Source: Ruminococcaceae bacterium UBA2656
GTDB taxonomy: Bacteria; Bacillota; Clostridia; Oscillospirales; Acutalibacteraceae
DNA: 23,075 nucleotides
NCBI GenBank assembly: GCA_002359465.1
Contig: DENA01000010.1
Coordinates: 1-23,075, forward strand
Direction: 5' to 3'
A model generated the notes under the pieces. The model searched no databases and had not been told where the DNA came from. It saw only the letters and a list, made by a program, of their open reading frames with translations. A program made the position numbers and the translations under genes. Below, piece by piece: positions 14,002 through 21,806 of this stretch. How positions within the stretch are numbered: position 1 is the first letter of the stretch; each line of letters starts with the position of its first letter.

Positions 14002-14547
14002 TTATTTTGTTTCCGGCGCAATAAACTGGCTATTGTATTCCTGCGCCATTTTCGCACCGATGCTTTCCTCACCACCGCCGCTGCCACCATCGCCACCAAG
14101 GCCCGGCGTTTCCGCAAGCAAATCAGCCTTGATTTTTGCTTGCAACTCCGTTTCGTGAGCCGTTGCCCACTTTGTATGTGCAGCGGTGAATTTTGCCATA
14201 TCGCCGCTTGCCATTGCATCAGCCAGTTCAGCAGCGGTTTTCGCGTCATACCCGCCAGAAAGAAACTGCTCTTTAAACTTGAAAACGCTGTTTTCTTTCT
14301 GTAGGTTGGCAACCTGCTCCTGAATTTCCTTCTGCGCGGCGGCGGCTGTTTCATCAGCAGTCATTTTTTCTTTAAGCTGCTTCCGCAAATTTGCCGCCTC
14401 AGTCGAAGCCTTGTTGTACAGCTCTTTTGATACTGATTCAGGCAGAATAGAAGGATCCACCAATTTCTTTTCTGCCAACGCAGCGTTAATTTCTTCGATA
14501 GACATCCCCTCTTTGAAACTTTCGCCCAGCAATTCTTTTAAATCCAT
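14002..14547 (-). CDS. Capsid scaffold protein (DUF4355-like)
   Basis: 181 aa, highly charged and helical. MDLKELLGESFKEGMSIEEI is followed by a long coiled coil (about residues 35-90: KASTEAANLRKQLKEKMTAD and QKEIQEQVANLQKENSVFKF). Next comes DAKTAAELADAMASGDMAKF, then a Gly-rich hinge (GLGGDGGSGGG) and a short C-terminal helix that should bind the capsid protein. These features, with its place just upstream of the decoration and capsid genes, identify an internal scaffold. No protease domain is fused. SD GAGGGAGAG precedes the ATG. Its transcription can start at the cassette B promoter. Confidence 0.9.
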   Translation of the reverse strand: MDLKELLGESFKEGMSIEEINAALAEKKLVDPSILPESVSKELYNKASTEAANLRKQLKEKMTADETAAAAQKEIQEQVANLQKENSVFKFKEQFLSGGYDAKTAAELADAMASGDMAKFTAAHTKWATAHETELQAKIKADLLAETPGLGGDGGSGGGEESIGAKMAQEYNSQFIAPETK

Positions 14548-14618
14548 ATTAATACTCTCCCTCGCGATTTTCGTTTTCTCTAACTCTCGCGCTTTTTATA
14601 GTGCATCTCCGCACTTTT

Positions 14619-14666
14619 TGCAATAAAAAAGCCCGACAAGCCGAAGCGAATCGGTCTATCGGGCTT
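14619..14666 (-). terminator. Cassette B hairpin between portal and scaffold genes
   Basis: On the minus strand AAGCCCGATAGACCGA pairs with TCGGCTTGTCGGGCTT (one mismatch, two G-U) with a 6-nt loop, then TTTTTTATTG. Just upstream is GGCTTT next to ATGAG (14676-14672). It is downstream of a promoter and ahead of the scaffold gene, as in cassettes A and C. It could also end the terL-portal transcript. Confidence 0.7.
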
Positions 14667-14698
14667 AAAGCCTCATTGCGTGGTATTTAATTATTTAT

Positions 14699-14727
14699 AT
14701 TATATCATGCAACATCAGAAGAATCAA
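14699..14727 (-). promoter_or_regulatory. Promoter of cassette B (leftward, capsid genes)
   Basis: TTGATT (14727-14722), 17-bp spacer, TATAAT (14704-14699) on the minus strand, immediately after the portal stop. The leader contains CCACGCAATGAG before the hairpin, close to CCACGAAATGAG in cassette A. Confidence 0.7.
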
Positions 14728-14730
14728 TAT

Positions 14731-16188
14731 CTATGCGATATTTTCTGTATTTGGCACACTATCTTGTGGTTTTTTATTCGCATTGGCCTGTTTCTTCTGT
14801 TCAGCTTCTTCCCATCTTTTCGTGAAACCCTCAATATCCGTGGAAATATCCATAATCGCCGCAACATCAGACTTTGCAACGCCCATACTGTAAAGTGTGC
14901 TGCCGGCCTGCGTTTTAGTCTGAATGTTATCGTCCTTGTTACGGGCGATCTTAATATCCACATCAAGCACTGACAGAGATTTAGAAATGTACTTCGGCTT
15001 TAATATTTCCAGAGCCACCCGCAGCAGTTTCCGCTCCGAGGCTTCTGTGAACATAGCCTTGTTTTTTGCCACGGTATCAATTTCACGCCAGCCGTTCTTT
15101 GCGTTAATCGCCTCGCCGGTATCCCCGCCGCCGGAACTGTTACGATCAGGGATTCCGACCACCGTGTGAATCGCATTTTCAAGATATGTACGGAACAGCT
15201 CTGCAGACTGACCGTCAAACTGGGCCGTGATGAATTTTGCATCCTGGTTTATTCCCTGCGCACCCTCAAAATTAAGAATCTTATTTTTCTTCATCGCTTT
15301 TAGTTCTTCCTCATTTGGCGTTCTTACGCCAAGAAGAACCAAATAGCAAAGGACGGCTTGTTCCACATCGTTCAGCCCGTCGGAAGTCATAACATTAATT
15401 GCATTGAACAAATCAATTCCAAGTTCCCAGTCACCAAGACGAAACTCATTGTTTGGATATTCAATGATCGGAACATCTTTCAAAATATGCGGCGTAGCGC
15501 TAACGAAATCGGATTCTTGTACACTAAATTCCGAATCAGATTTATAAACAAAGCACATATTGCCGGTATAAACCTGATGAATGAATTTCTGCAAACCGCC
15601 CGGTGTTTCCTCAACCATAAACGAATGATACGAATACACCGGCTTTCTTCGATTATAAGTAGAATACGCAACAAACGTGTTTTCGGCGTTCAACGGGAGA
15701 ATTTCAAATGGGCACTCGTTCGGCACCAAAGCATCTGGCAAAATTGCCCGATAGTGCGTACCGATAATTGACTGCTCGTTCTCCATAATTTTATCGACGG
15801 CAGTTTTATCTTCCGCTTTCATGAAGCGATTCAGTTTTTCTACATCTGCCCTTACTTCTTCCGTAAGCGGAACAAACTGAATTCCGCCCGGATATGTATA
15901 CCCCACAATCTGACGCGTGAATGCGCTGGGATAAGCCACGGCGACCATATTATTGACGAGCCTGTCCTCTGCATTGCTGGCGCGCTCATAAATCTGCTGC
16001 TTATTTTTATAGATTTCTTTGAGGTCAATAATGTCCTTTTTATTTTCCTGATGAATCCGTAACGCACGGTTCAATTCAGCAACAAGCGTTTTTTGATTCA
16101 GCGTGGAGCCAATAAAACCTTTTGGCTGCATTTGCACAGGTAAGCAGGAAGTAAGAATTACTCTGCGCCCCTGATATAATCTTTTCAA
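14731..16188 (-). CDS. Portal protein (SPP1 gp6-like)
   Basis: 485 aa with TTG start at 16188, 8 nt after SD TAGGAGGG; the terL stop is 12 nt upstream. The family pattern of the SPP1 gp6-type portal is visible: NRALRIHQENKKDIIDLKEI near the N-terminus, then AYPSAFTRQIVGYTYPGGIQ, FEILPLNAENTFVAYS and DVPIIEYPNNEFRLGDWELG, then LNDVEQAVLCYLVLLGVR and the crown helix GREIDT-like segment (GWREIDTVAKNKAMFTEAS). The protein forms the dodecameric vertex ring through which terminase packs DNA. It is the second gene of the packaging operon. The C-terminal tail is Gln/Asn/Lys-rich. Confidence 0.93.
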   Translation of the reverse strand: MKRLYQGRRVILTSCLPVQMQPKGFIGSTLNQKTLVAELNRALRIHQENKKDIIDLKEIYKNKQQIYERASNAEDRLVNNMVAVAYPSAFTRQIVGYTYPGGIQFVPLTEEVRADVEKLNRFMKAEDKTAVDKIMENEQSIIGTHYRAILPDALVPNECPFEILPLNAENTFVAYSTYNRRKPVYSYHSFMVEETPGGLQKFIHQVYTGNMCFVYKSDSEFSVQESDFVSATPHILKDVPIIEYPNNEFRLGDWELGIDLFNAINVMTSDGLNDVEQAVLCYLVLLGVRTPNEEELKAMKKNKILNFEGAQGINQDAKFITAQFDGQSAELFRTYLENAIHTVVGIPDRNSSGGGDTGEAINAKNGWREIDTVAKNKAMFTEASERKLLRVALEILKPKYISKSLSVLDVDIKIARNKDDNIQTKTQAGSTLYSMGVAKSDVAAIMDISTDIEGFTKRWEEAEQKKQANANKKPQDSVPNTENIA

Positions 16189-16200
16189 ATTTTATCCCTC

Positions 16201-17976
16201 CTAAAACAGCAATGAACGTGAAAACGTGGTAACTCTTCCGGTCGAAGTGCTGCCACCCAGCACGTTTGTAACAAGTGAAGCCGTAGCGTCTGCAGCATCA
16301 TCTTTTTGTTTGCCCTGGTATTTCGCACTCTGATTAAATTCGGTTAAATGCTTCATATACATCTCGTAAGCTTTATCGCCCTTTCGGGCCACTTTTGACT
16401 TGAAATGCAACCGATACCCGCTACCATCTAAAATGGTCCCTTTGATTTCAGGAGCACAAGCAAGAATTCTGTCCAACTTACTTTTATTCGTTGGAGCCCG
16501 CTCGCCAGTAATATTGCAGCGATAGCCCTTTTCACGAAGCATTTTTATAATGTCGTCCATATATTCGTCACCGCCGTTGTTCCACTCGAAAAATCCAGCA
16601 GATGCGCCGTTATTAATAATTGCAGCCACAACAAGTGGTTTTGTTGTGTACTTATCCGCAGGGGAATGAACTACATCGTCGATATAAACATCCATGCCAT
16701 AAACTTTCCCGATTGGCATACTCAGATAGTCCCCGCCGCCCCAAGCGACGTCGCAGGCGAAACAAATTCTGTCTGGCTCTCCGTCCGGCGGTACATCTTC
16801 GGTCAACAAGCCACTTTCCGGGAATACCAACCCGTCCCGTTCGACCGGATGCTGCTGAACGATACACTCAAAGGAAACTTCATCCATTTTATTGCGTAGT
16901 TTTTCAAAATGCTCTTTTGTCATGGGCCGGTATGGAAACATAAAATTGCTTTCGCCGTTCTCATTCAGACCGGGAACTTTAATAAATGACGCACGCGGAT
17001 TATCTTCATTTTCTTCTTCGAGCTGAGAGAGAACATCTTTTGTGCTCCATCGTGTGGCAATATGGAGCTCTTTTACGTTATCGTCCACACGGCGTTGTGA
17101 AATATCGGTACCGTATTTCTGCCAAGCATTTGCCAGCCGGTCCGGGTTCGTGGCTTCTATGATGCCGTTAATCAGGTCATCACAGTAAATTAGCCATGAC
17201 GCTTCCAGAATACCGGCAAACGAGCCGTCAATACCGCGAAAATAAATAGTCTTGTAAGTATTTGAACTGTCTTTCGGCTCCAAATCAATCCATAAATCTT
17301 CCTGCGATTTATTAACGGTGAAGTTTTGGAAAATGTCTCCCCAACCGCGACGGGGCTCGGTAATCAAATTATACACATCTGTCATAGCTTTTCGCGCCAT
17401 GGCGTTTGTGTGAGTAGCGAACAAAATACTTTTATCCGGGTGCCGGCCGATCATCCATGCAAGAGCAAGCTCGCCAAGGCCAGTTTTTCCGGATCGCGGC
17501 GGCGCAGACAAGCCGAGTAAATCCAGTTCCCCGAATTCCAGACGCTCTATTTCCCGCGCCCAGTCCTCCATAACGCATTTCCGGTTCGCGTAGAATTTCA
17601 TTTCAGGAGGATAGTTCCATTCCATGCAAACCAAAAAATGATGAAATCGGTATGGAGCGAGTTCGATATATGCTTGATGATAATGATTCAAAATAGCATT
17701 CGCGTGTTTTTTATCCGTTATTTTAGAGATTTTATAGCTCTGCACATTAACGAGACTTATTAATTCCTGTGCGGTTTTACACATGTTTTCAGTATCGCCA
17801 ATAATCTTATATGCCTGAATCAGCTTTCCGGTTTTAATGGTCCGCTGGTAAATTTCAATACGGACATCTTTCAGCCATTCTGTGATTTCCACAATATCCT
17901 TGCGGGCCTGCTCCTGCTTAAACTGTAAAGCGACAGCAGGATCCGCTTTTAGAATTGGTCTTTTGCCTCTGGCCAT
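16201..17976 (-). CDS. terL: Terminase large subunit
   Basis: 591 aa. An N-terminal helical region of about 150 residues precedes the ATPase. Walker A is APPRSGKT (158-165), the Walker B end is WLIYCDDLI (Asp266-Asp267), and the coupling motif is ATRWSTKDV (about 308-315). The nuclease domain begins FACDVAWGGGD (Asp409) and closes with KDDAADATASLV near the C-terminus, where acidic residues bind metal. The protein cuts concatemers and powers packaging into the prohead. It starts at ATG 17976 with SD GGAGGCG. No small-subunit gene was recognised upstream, where one would expect it; the N-terminal extension is worth comparing for a DNA-recognition role. Confidence 0.95.
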   Translation of the reverse strand: MARGKRPILKADPAVALQFKQEQARKDIVEITEWLKDVRIEIYQRTIKTGKLIQAYKIIGDTENMCKTAQELISLVNVQSYKISKITDKKHANAILNHYHQAYIELAPYRFHHFLVCMEWNYPPEMKFYANRKCVMEDWAREIERLEFGELDLLGLSAPPRSGKTGLGELALAWMIGRHPDKSILFATHTNAMARKAMTDVYNLITEPRRGWGDIFQNFTVNKSQEDLWIDLEPKDSSNTYKTIYFRGIDGSFAGILEASWLIYCDDLINGIIEATNPDRLANAWQKYGTDISQRRVDDNVKELHIATRWSTKDVLSQLEEENEDNPRASFIKVPGLNENGESNFMFPYRPMTKEHFEKLRNKMDEVSFECIVQQHPVERDGLVFPESGLLTEDVPPDGEPDRICFACDVAWGGGDYLSMPIGKVYGMDVYIDDVVHSPADKYTTKPLVVAAIINNGASAGFFEWNNGGDEYMDDIIKMLREKGYRCNITGERAPTNKSKLDRILACAPEIKGTILDGSGYRLHFKSKVARKGDKAYEMYMKHLTEFNQSAKYQGKQKDDAADATASLVTNVLGGSTSTGRVTTFSRSLLF

Positions 17977-18140
17977 GCTATCGCCTCCGAATAATTATTG
18001 GTGCCACCGCCCGGCTCTGACCCGGCAGGCCCCCGGCTGTTGCCGTGCCCGGTGGCATATATCGCGGCGTTCAGCCCCGCAAACAAAACGCCGCGTATTG
18101 AAAGGAGGGGCGCTATACGCCCTTAAACGGTGTAAACAAA
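17977..18140 (-). other. GC-rich structured leader / possible packaging site ahead of terL
   Basis: 164 nt without an ORF, much more GC-rich than its surroundings. CCCGGC is repeated at 18010, 18021 and 18032, exactly 11 bp apart, with a further CCCGG at 18048. The arms GCCACC/GGTGGC (18003-18008 and 18051-18056) enclose this block. A perfect 9-bp stem CGCGGCGTT/AACGCCGCG (18063-18071 and 18087-18095) and a small GGGCG/CGCCC hairpin (18108-18122) lie next to it. No U-run follows on the minus strand. Candidate cos/pac site or regulatory RNA. Confidence 0.5.
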
Positions 18141-18365
18141 TTAGAATCCGCTGGATTTCATGCTTTCTGCACGGTTCTTCGCAATGGCACATATTTCAGA
18201 AAGTTTAATGACCGTAACTCCATCATCATCTGCAATGTGATAAATGCTTCTAAAACGTTCGTCTGTACTTTCCCATGTATTGACCAGATCATCAACCACT
18301 TTTTCATCAGCACAAGCTTCCACAGATTGCCCGCTTTTTAGCCAAACAATATAATCAACTTTCAT
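18141..18365 (-). CDS. Small acidic phage protein, 74 aa
   Basis: ATG at 18365 with SD GGGAGGCGGCAG. The protein begins MKVDYIVWLKSGQSVEACAD and continues with an acidic VVDDLVNTWES and a helix ending EICAIAKNRAESMK. It is the first gene after the cassette A promoter and precedes terL. It does not have a helix-turn-helix I can recognise as a small terminase. Short proteins of about 70 aa starting with a MKVDYIV-like beta strand followed by an SG turn occur in phages; I do not know a function. Regulation by the cassette A hairpin is likely given its position. Confidence 0.7.
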   Translation of the reverse strand: MKVDYIVWLKSGQSVEACADEKVVDDLVNTWESTDERFRSIYHIADDDGVTVIKLSEICAIAKNRAESMKSSGF

Positions 18366-18384
18366 TCTGCCGCCTCCCGCAGAT

Positions 18385-18428
18385 AAAATAAAAAACGCCG
18401 ACCAACCCTCTTCGGGTCAATCGGCGTT
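18385..18428 (-). terminator. Cassette A hairpin ahead of the 74-aa gene
   Basis: On the minus strand AACGCCGATTGACCC pairs fully with GGGTTGGTCGGCGTT (three G-U pairs) around a GAAGA loop, followed by TTTTATTTTATC. The GCGTT just before it, next to ATGAG (18438-18434), mirrors the 3' arm. It ends about 20 nt before the next gene's start. Confidence 0.7.
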
Positions 18429-18464
18429 GAACGCTCATTTCGTGGATGTTAAATTTATATTTAT

Positions 18465-18492
18465 ATTATAGCACATATAGAGAGGGTGTCAA
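18465..18492 (-). promoter_or_regulatory. Promoter of cassette A (leftward, packaging genes)
   Basis: TTGACA (18492-18487), 16-bp spacer, TATAAT (18470-18465) on the minus strand, with TATGTGC before the -10 as in cassette C. It overlaps the stop codon of the zinc-ribbon gene. It probably starts the main late transcript. Confidence 0.7.
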
Positions 18493-18680
18493 GTCGTTTT
18501 GTCTGGTTCATACCATTTACAGCGTCCTTGGATATCACGATATTGCATATCCATATATTCATCATACCAAGCTCCACATTTAGGACATACAAATCCTTCC
18601 ATCCTGATACTCCGAGAAATCGCATCTATTCCTTGAGAGTCCATTGAAGAACCGCAATATTTACAAAGCTTAAATCCCAT
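18489..18680 (-). CDS. Small zinc-ribbon protein
   Basis: 63 aa from ATG 18680, 8 nt after AGGAG; a GTG three codons earlier lies against the SD and is less likely. Two knuckles are visible: CKYC (Cys6, Cys9) and CPKC (Cys32, Cys35), the spacing of a rubredoxin-like zinc ribbon. The rest is polar and ends with CKWYEPDKTT. Small zinc ribbons of this kind bind nucleic acid or a partner protein; nothing in the sequence is specific. It has its own promoter and stands between the DUF4062 gene and the packaging genes. It belongs, by base composition, to the AT-rich module. Confidence 0.75.
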   Translation of the reverse strand: MGFKLCKYCGSSMDSQGIDAISRSIRMEGFVCPKCGAWYDEYMDMQYRDIQGRCKWYEPDKTT

Positions 18681-18701
18681 CTTTATCACTCCTGTAATAA
18701 A

Positions 18702-18729
18702 ATTATATCACTTTAAGCAAAAGACACAA
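18702..18729 (-). promoter_or_regulatory. Promoter of the zinc-ribbon gene
   Basis: TTGTGT (18729-18724), 16-bp spacer, TATAAT (18707-18702) on the minus strand, 21 nt before the ATG. Confidence 0.5.
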
Positions 18730-18742
18730 CTTTTATTTCTTA

Positions 18743-19774
18743 TCATCTTTTTTTAATCGCAATTAATTGTGTCATAACAAAATCCCCATAGGGGGTAAGG
18801 GTCCAATAATCTGACTTATCTTTTACGCTTCGATTCTTTATACTTTGTTTAATAAGCCCTAAAGCCTTAAATTGAATTTTAATTTTTTGGAATTCAGTGT
18901 CTTGAATCATAAAATCACTTAAGTTTGTAAATTTATTTTTCTTTTTAAATTCAATCAAATCATCATATTTATAATCTTTTAAATAATTAATAACTTCTAT
19001 TTTCATTGAATACTCATCATCTTCACAGGTCAAATGCGGTGACAGTGCTGAATAAATATCATTCCAAGAGACTTCACAAGGCATAGAGCAATTATATGTG
19101 ACATAATTCTTAGTTTTTCCTGTAAATTGGAGAGATATAGTGATTCTATCTTCTTCCTGCGAAAGTTTTTCTACGCCTTGCGGTGGTCTCGTTATATTTT
19201 CTGAAAATTGCATCTTCAATTCTTCATTTTCTTTTTGTAAACGCATGATCTCTTTGATTGATTTCTCATCAACTGCTTCATCGGCCTTAATCCAACCAAT
19301 TGCAGGAAACTTCCGAATCAAATTATTCATACTAAGAGACACTGCGCCAGCCAAATCATCTTTATTTGTCCAATACTTTGTTAGTTTCTTTTGAACTAAT
19401 TCTCGAAATGCCTTTAACTTTGCTTTGCCTTCATCGGTAGACTCTATTTTTTCTCCTATTAATTGTTGTGGGTCTTTAATTACAAAAGCAGCTACTGGCT
19501 TACCTGAATCAACGGCATAACGGTACTCCATTTCAGTGTATCCCATTCCATCTGAATTCACAGAACCATAGCGTCCACCAGAAATTAAAATATAGTAGTC
19601 GCAATCATCTATAATGCTTTTAATAAATGACCACTGGCTTTCGTTTGATGCTGGAAATAATTCCATCCCACACGGGATGCAATCCATTTCCAAAAGCGTT
19701 TGCATGACTTCCTTGCGTTCTTCTTTTAAATCCTCATATGTAGAGCTTACAAAGACCTGATATCTTTTATCCAT
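18743..19774 (-). CDS. DUF4062 domain protein, probable defence effector
   Basis: 343 aa from ATG 19774 with SD GGGGGAT; a longer frame to 19807 runs into the promoter. Residues 1-90 are a DUF4062 domain: RYQVFVSSTYEDLKEERKEV, then GMELFPASNESQWSFIKSII, DCDYYILISGGRYGSV and GYTEMEYRYAVDSGKPVAAF. DUF4062 is a TIR-like alpha/beta fold found in defence and signalling proteins. A coiled coil (about residues 165-190) links it to a C-terminal part ending in a winged-helix-like segment (FQKIKIQFKALGLIKQS, then WTLTPYGDFVMTQL). It has its own promoter and follows the DarTG terminator. Antiphage function is inferred from family and neighbourhood; no catalytic residue was identified. Confidence 0.85.
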   Translation of the reverse strand: MDKRYQVFVSSTYEDLKEERKEVMQTLLEMDCIPCGMELFPASNESQWSFIKSIIDDCDYYILISGGRYGSVNSDGMGYTEMEYRYAVDSGKPVAAFVIKDPQQLIGEKIESTDEGKAKLKAFRELVQKKLTKYWTNKDDLAGAVSLSMNNLIRKFPAIGWIKADEAVDEKSIKEIMRLQKENEELKMQFSENITRPPQGVEKLSQEEDRITISLQFTGKTKNYVTYNCSMPCEVSWNDIYSALSPHLTCEDDEYSMKIEVINYLKDYKYDDLIEFKKKNKFTNLSDFMIQDTEFQKIKIQFKALGLIKQSIKNRSVKDKSDYWTLTPYGDFVMTQLIAIKKR

Positions 19775-19806
19775 ATCAATATCCCCCAAATTCCCCAGTT
19801 TCCACA

Positions 19807-19836
19807 ATTATACTCCCAATACAGCAAAAAGCGCAA
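19807..19836 (-). promoter_or_regulatory. Promoter of the DUF4062 gene
   Basis: TTGCGC (19836-19831), 18-bp spacer, TATAAT (19812-19807) on the minus strand. The -35 lies inside the 3' arm of the preceding terminator, so the two overlap. Confidence 0.5.
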
Positions 19837-19858
19837 CACCATTTCAAGTGCTGCGCTT
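19825..19858 (-). terminator. Terminator of the DarTG-like operon
   Basis: On the minus strand AAGCGCAGCAC and GTGTTGCGCTT form an 11-bp stem with a U-G wobble, followed by TTTTTG. It is located 10 nt after the DarT-like stop. Confidence 0.8.
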
Positions 19859-19868
19859 AGCCTTTAAA

Positions 19869-20906
19869 TTATAATAATTCCTGCTCAGTTAGATTTATGT
19901 AATTCATATACATCAAGTGATCGTCGAATCTTGCTTCTACCAAAACGCAATTACTTTGTTTTTTACCAAAATCCAACCTTACTCCAATTTGTTTACTATA
20001 ATCCACTACGGTACTAGCCATTTCATGGTCAAATATTCCAAGCCTATCATTGATCCAATACAAATGAATCGTCATTAATAAGTCTTGACCTTTAGATTTT
20101 TCTCTACCATAACGTAAACTTGTTTCATTAAAATTAAATTTTAGCCCATCAGTCGTTGTCTCTACAGTCTTTATAAATATACCATTATTATTAAATAAAG
20201 CCAATTGGGGATTATAATCTATTCGTTGTATATAATTCGATAATTTTAATGGAACAGTTTTTTCAATAAGATATATTAAAGTTTGTTTTTCTGCAGGAGA
20301 TCTACAAAAGACTTTACGTAGAGCTCTTTCTATTGGTATACCACCAGATCTTATAACTTCTGAATGCCTATACTGCGTGATATCACCTTCAGCGTATGGA
20401 TCAAAATATCCTGTATGATAAATCTTGGAATAATTCAATTTTGAAAATTCATTAATTCCGTGCTGAAGTTGATTATGATACTGCCCTGCTAGTCCACACT
20501 CCACGAACTCCACACCTTCAATGTTTAAAATTGTTTCCGCATCTAAACAAAAAAAGATAGGGACGGGACAACAAGCATTAATTTCTGATTTTCTTATATG
20601 CTCAGGCTTATATCCTTCGTTGTGATATTGCGTTGGAGTCAATGGCCTAAAATATAATCTACCATAATCTTTAACAAAATTGCTTGTTACGCTAATAACG
20701 CTTTGGCTTGCATTATCTGATTGCATCAAATGATTTTTTTTAGCATCATTTCTACCATAGATCCACCCTTGATCAATTATTCCCATTGCGTTATTTATAT
20801 CAGTAAAATGATAAAAAAATCTAGGCCACCATGAAATAGAAGAATGAAGATGGGAACAACGATATTCAATAATTTCTTTATAAGTCACATAATCATCTTC
20901 TTTCAA
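19869..20906 (-). CDS. darT: DarT-like DNA ADP-ribosyltransferase toxin with C-terminal extension
   Basis: 345 aa. Residues 30-225 follow the DarT (DUF4433) pattern: RFFYHFTDINNAMGIIDQGW with His33 of the NAD pocket, DYGRLYFRPLTPTQYH (about 80-95), and the catalytic-Glu segment QYRHSEVIRSGGIP (Glu183). DarT enzymes put ADP-ribose on DNA bases, halting replication and phage growth. About 120 residues after the enzyme domain are an extra part not usual in DarT of about 210 aa. A TTG start at 20906 overlaps the macrodomain gene by 4 nt; GTG at 20888, with a better-placed AAAGAAG, is an alternative. The partner macrodomain protein is upstream and should be made first. The gene is AT-rich relative to the phage operon. 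Confidence 0.85.
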   Translation of the reverse strand: MKEDDYVTYKEIIEYRCSHLHSSISWWPRFFYHFTDINNAMGIIDQGWIYGRNDAKKNHLMQSDNASQSVISVTSNFVKDYGRLYFRPLTPTQYHNEGYKPEHIRKSEINACCPVPIFFCLDAETILNIEGVEFVECGLAGQYHNQLQHGINEFSKLNYSKIYHTGYFDPYAEGDITQYRHSEVIRSGGIPIERALRKVFCRSPAEKQTLIYLIEKTVPLKLSNYIQRIDYNPQLALFNNNGIFIKTVETTTDGLKFNFNETSLRYGREKSKGQDLLMTIHLYWINDRLGIFDHEMASTVVDYSKQIGVRLDFGKKQSNCVLVEARFDDHLMYMNYINLTEQELL

Positions 20907-21760
20907 TCCTTCTTAATATATTGATATCCGTTGCTTGTTGACTCAAATTCCACACCATTTTTTGATATAATAACATCTTGCAAATATTCTAATTTTTTTA
21001 ATATTTCAATTAATTCTTCGGAATACGAAGAAAATTGCTCTGGCATGGATTCTTTTGCAAATACGCCAGAATCTCTGGTATAATTCCAGAAAGAACAAAA
21101 TTCATCTTCTGATATTTCAATATTCCGATCATTTTCTATTTTTAACTTATCATCGGTCCAATTGACAATAGCTGTTTTCCCATCTGAAAAAGTAATAGAA
21201 TTGTTACTTCTAAGTTTTGTTTGCAATTCCTCTTTAAGCATATTAAACCCTATTGCATCTATCGAGTTATGAAGCCATCGTTCAGTAATATCTGGTTGCT
21301 TATGCTCAGGTATTACAGTGGTATAATTATCAACATAAATAAAAACTTGAAGAGGCAACAACTTTAAGTACTTTTCCATAATAGGCCTTACTTCATCCCA
21401 GTTTAATCCACCGTTACCACAGCCAAGGCGAGGAAATGCAATAGATTCTATACCTAAACGTTGCCAATTATCAACAAATTTTTGTAATCCAAGCTCAATA
21501 TATTCCAATCTCGAAGGATTTTTCCAATGCTTTTTTGTTGGAAATAAGAGCACCCATTTATCCGTACCTTTCCACAAAAAAAGCTTTCCTATATCAAAAC
21601 TTTTGTCTTCACAAATTCTTTGGTAACTTCTGAACATATTCGGATAGCGTTTTTTAAATTCTAAAGCAACGCCTTTACCCATTACTCCAACAGTATTCAC
21701 AGTATTTACCAAAACTTGTGCAGGACTATTAAATAAATCGCCTTTCAAATAAGTAATCAT
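20903..21760 (-). CDS. darG: DarG-like macrodomain antitoxin
   Basis: 285 aa. The N-terminal 150 residues are a macrodomain: YLKGDLFNSPAQVLVNTVNT, then GVMGKGVALEFKKRYP (ADP-ribose loop), the Lys-containing LFPTKKHWKNPSRL (Lys76-80 region, the position of the catalytic lysine in DarG/TARG1-like enzymes) and PRLGCGNGGLNWDEVRP. It should remove ADP-ribose from DNA. Residues 160-285 form a second domain (for example SFWNYTRDSGVFAKESMPEQ), probably used to bind and neutralise the toxin. ATG at 21760 with SD TGAGGTAATT. It is the first gene of the operon, before the DarT-like toxin; the usual order is toxin first. Promoter and a dyad lie upstream. Confidence 0.88.
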   Translation of the reverse strand: MITYLKGDLFNSPAQVLVNTVNTVGVMGKGVALEFKKRYPNMFRSYQRICEDKSFDIGKLFLWKGTDKWVLLFPTKKHWKNPSRLEYIELGLQKFVDNWQRLGIESIAFPRLGCGNGGLNWDEVRPIMEKYLKLLPLQVFIYVDNYTTVIPEHKQPDITERWLHNSIDAIGFNMLKEELQTKLRSNNSITFSDGKTAIVNWTDDKLKIENDRNIEISEDEFCSFWNYTRDSGVFAKESMPEQFSSYSEELIEILKKLEYLQDVIISKNGVEFESTSNGYQYIKKD

Positions 21761-21781
21761 AATTACCTCAAACCCTTTCCA

Positions 21782-21797
21782 CCATTACTAATAATGG
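21782..21797. promoter_or_regulatory. Dyad in the DarTG leader (candidate operator)
   Basis: CCATTA (21782-21787) and TAATGG (21792-21797) are perfect inverted arms with a CTAA loop, between the -10 and the SD of the operon. Candidate autoregulatory site. Confidence 0.35.
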
Positions 21798-21806
21798 AAT
21801 AAATAA

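Noticed and set aside
17995..18192. 65-aa minus-strand frame spanning the terL leader
   Set aside because: Arg/Cys-rich composition without SD, overlapping the 74-aa gene and the GC-rich repeats; it is a by-product of the base composition.
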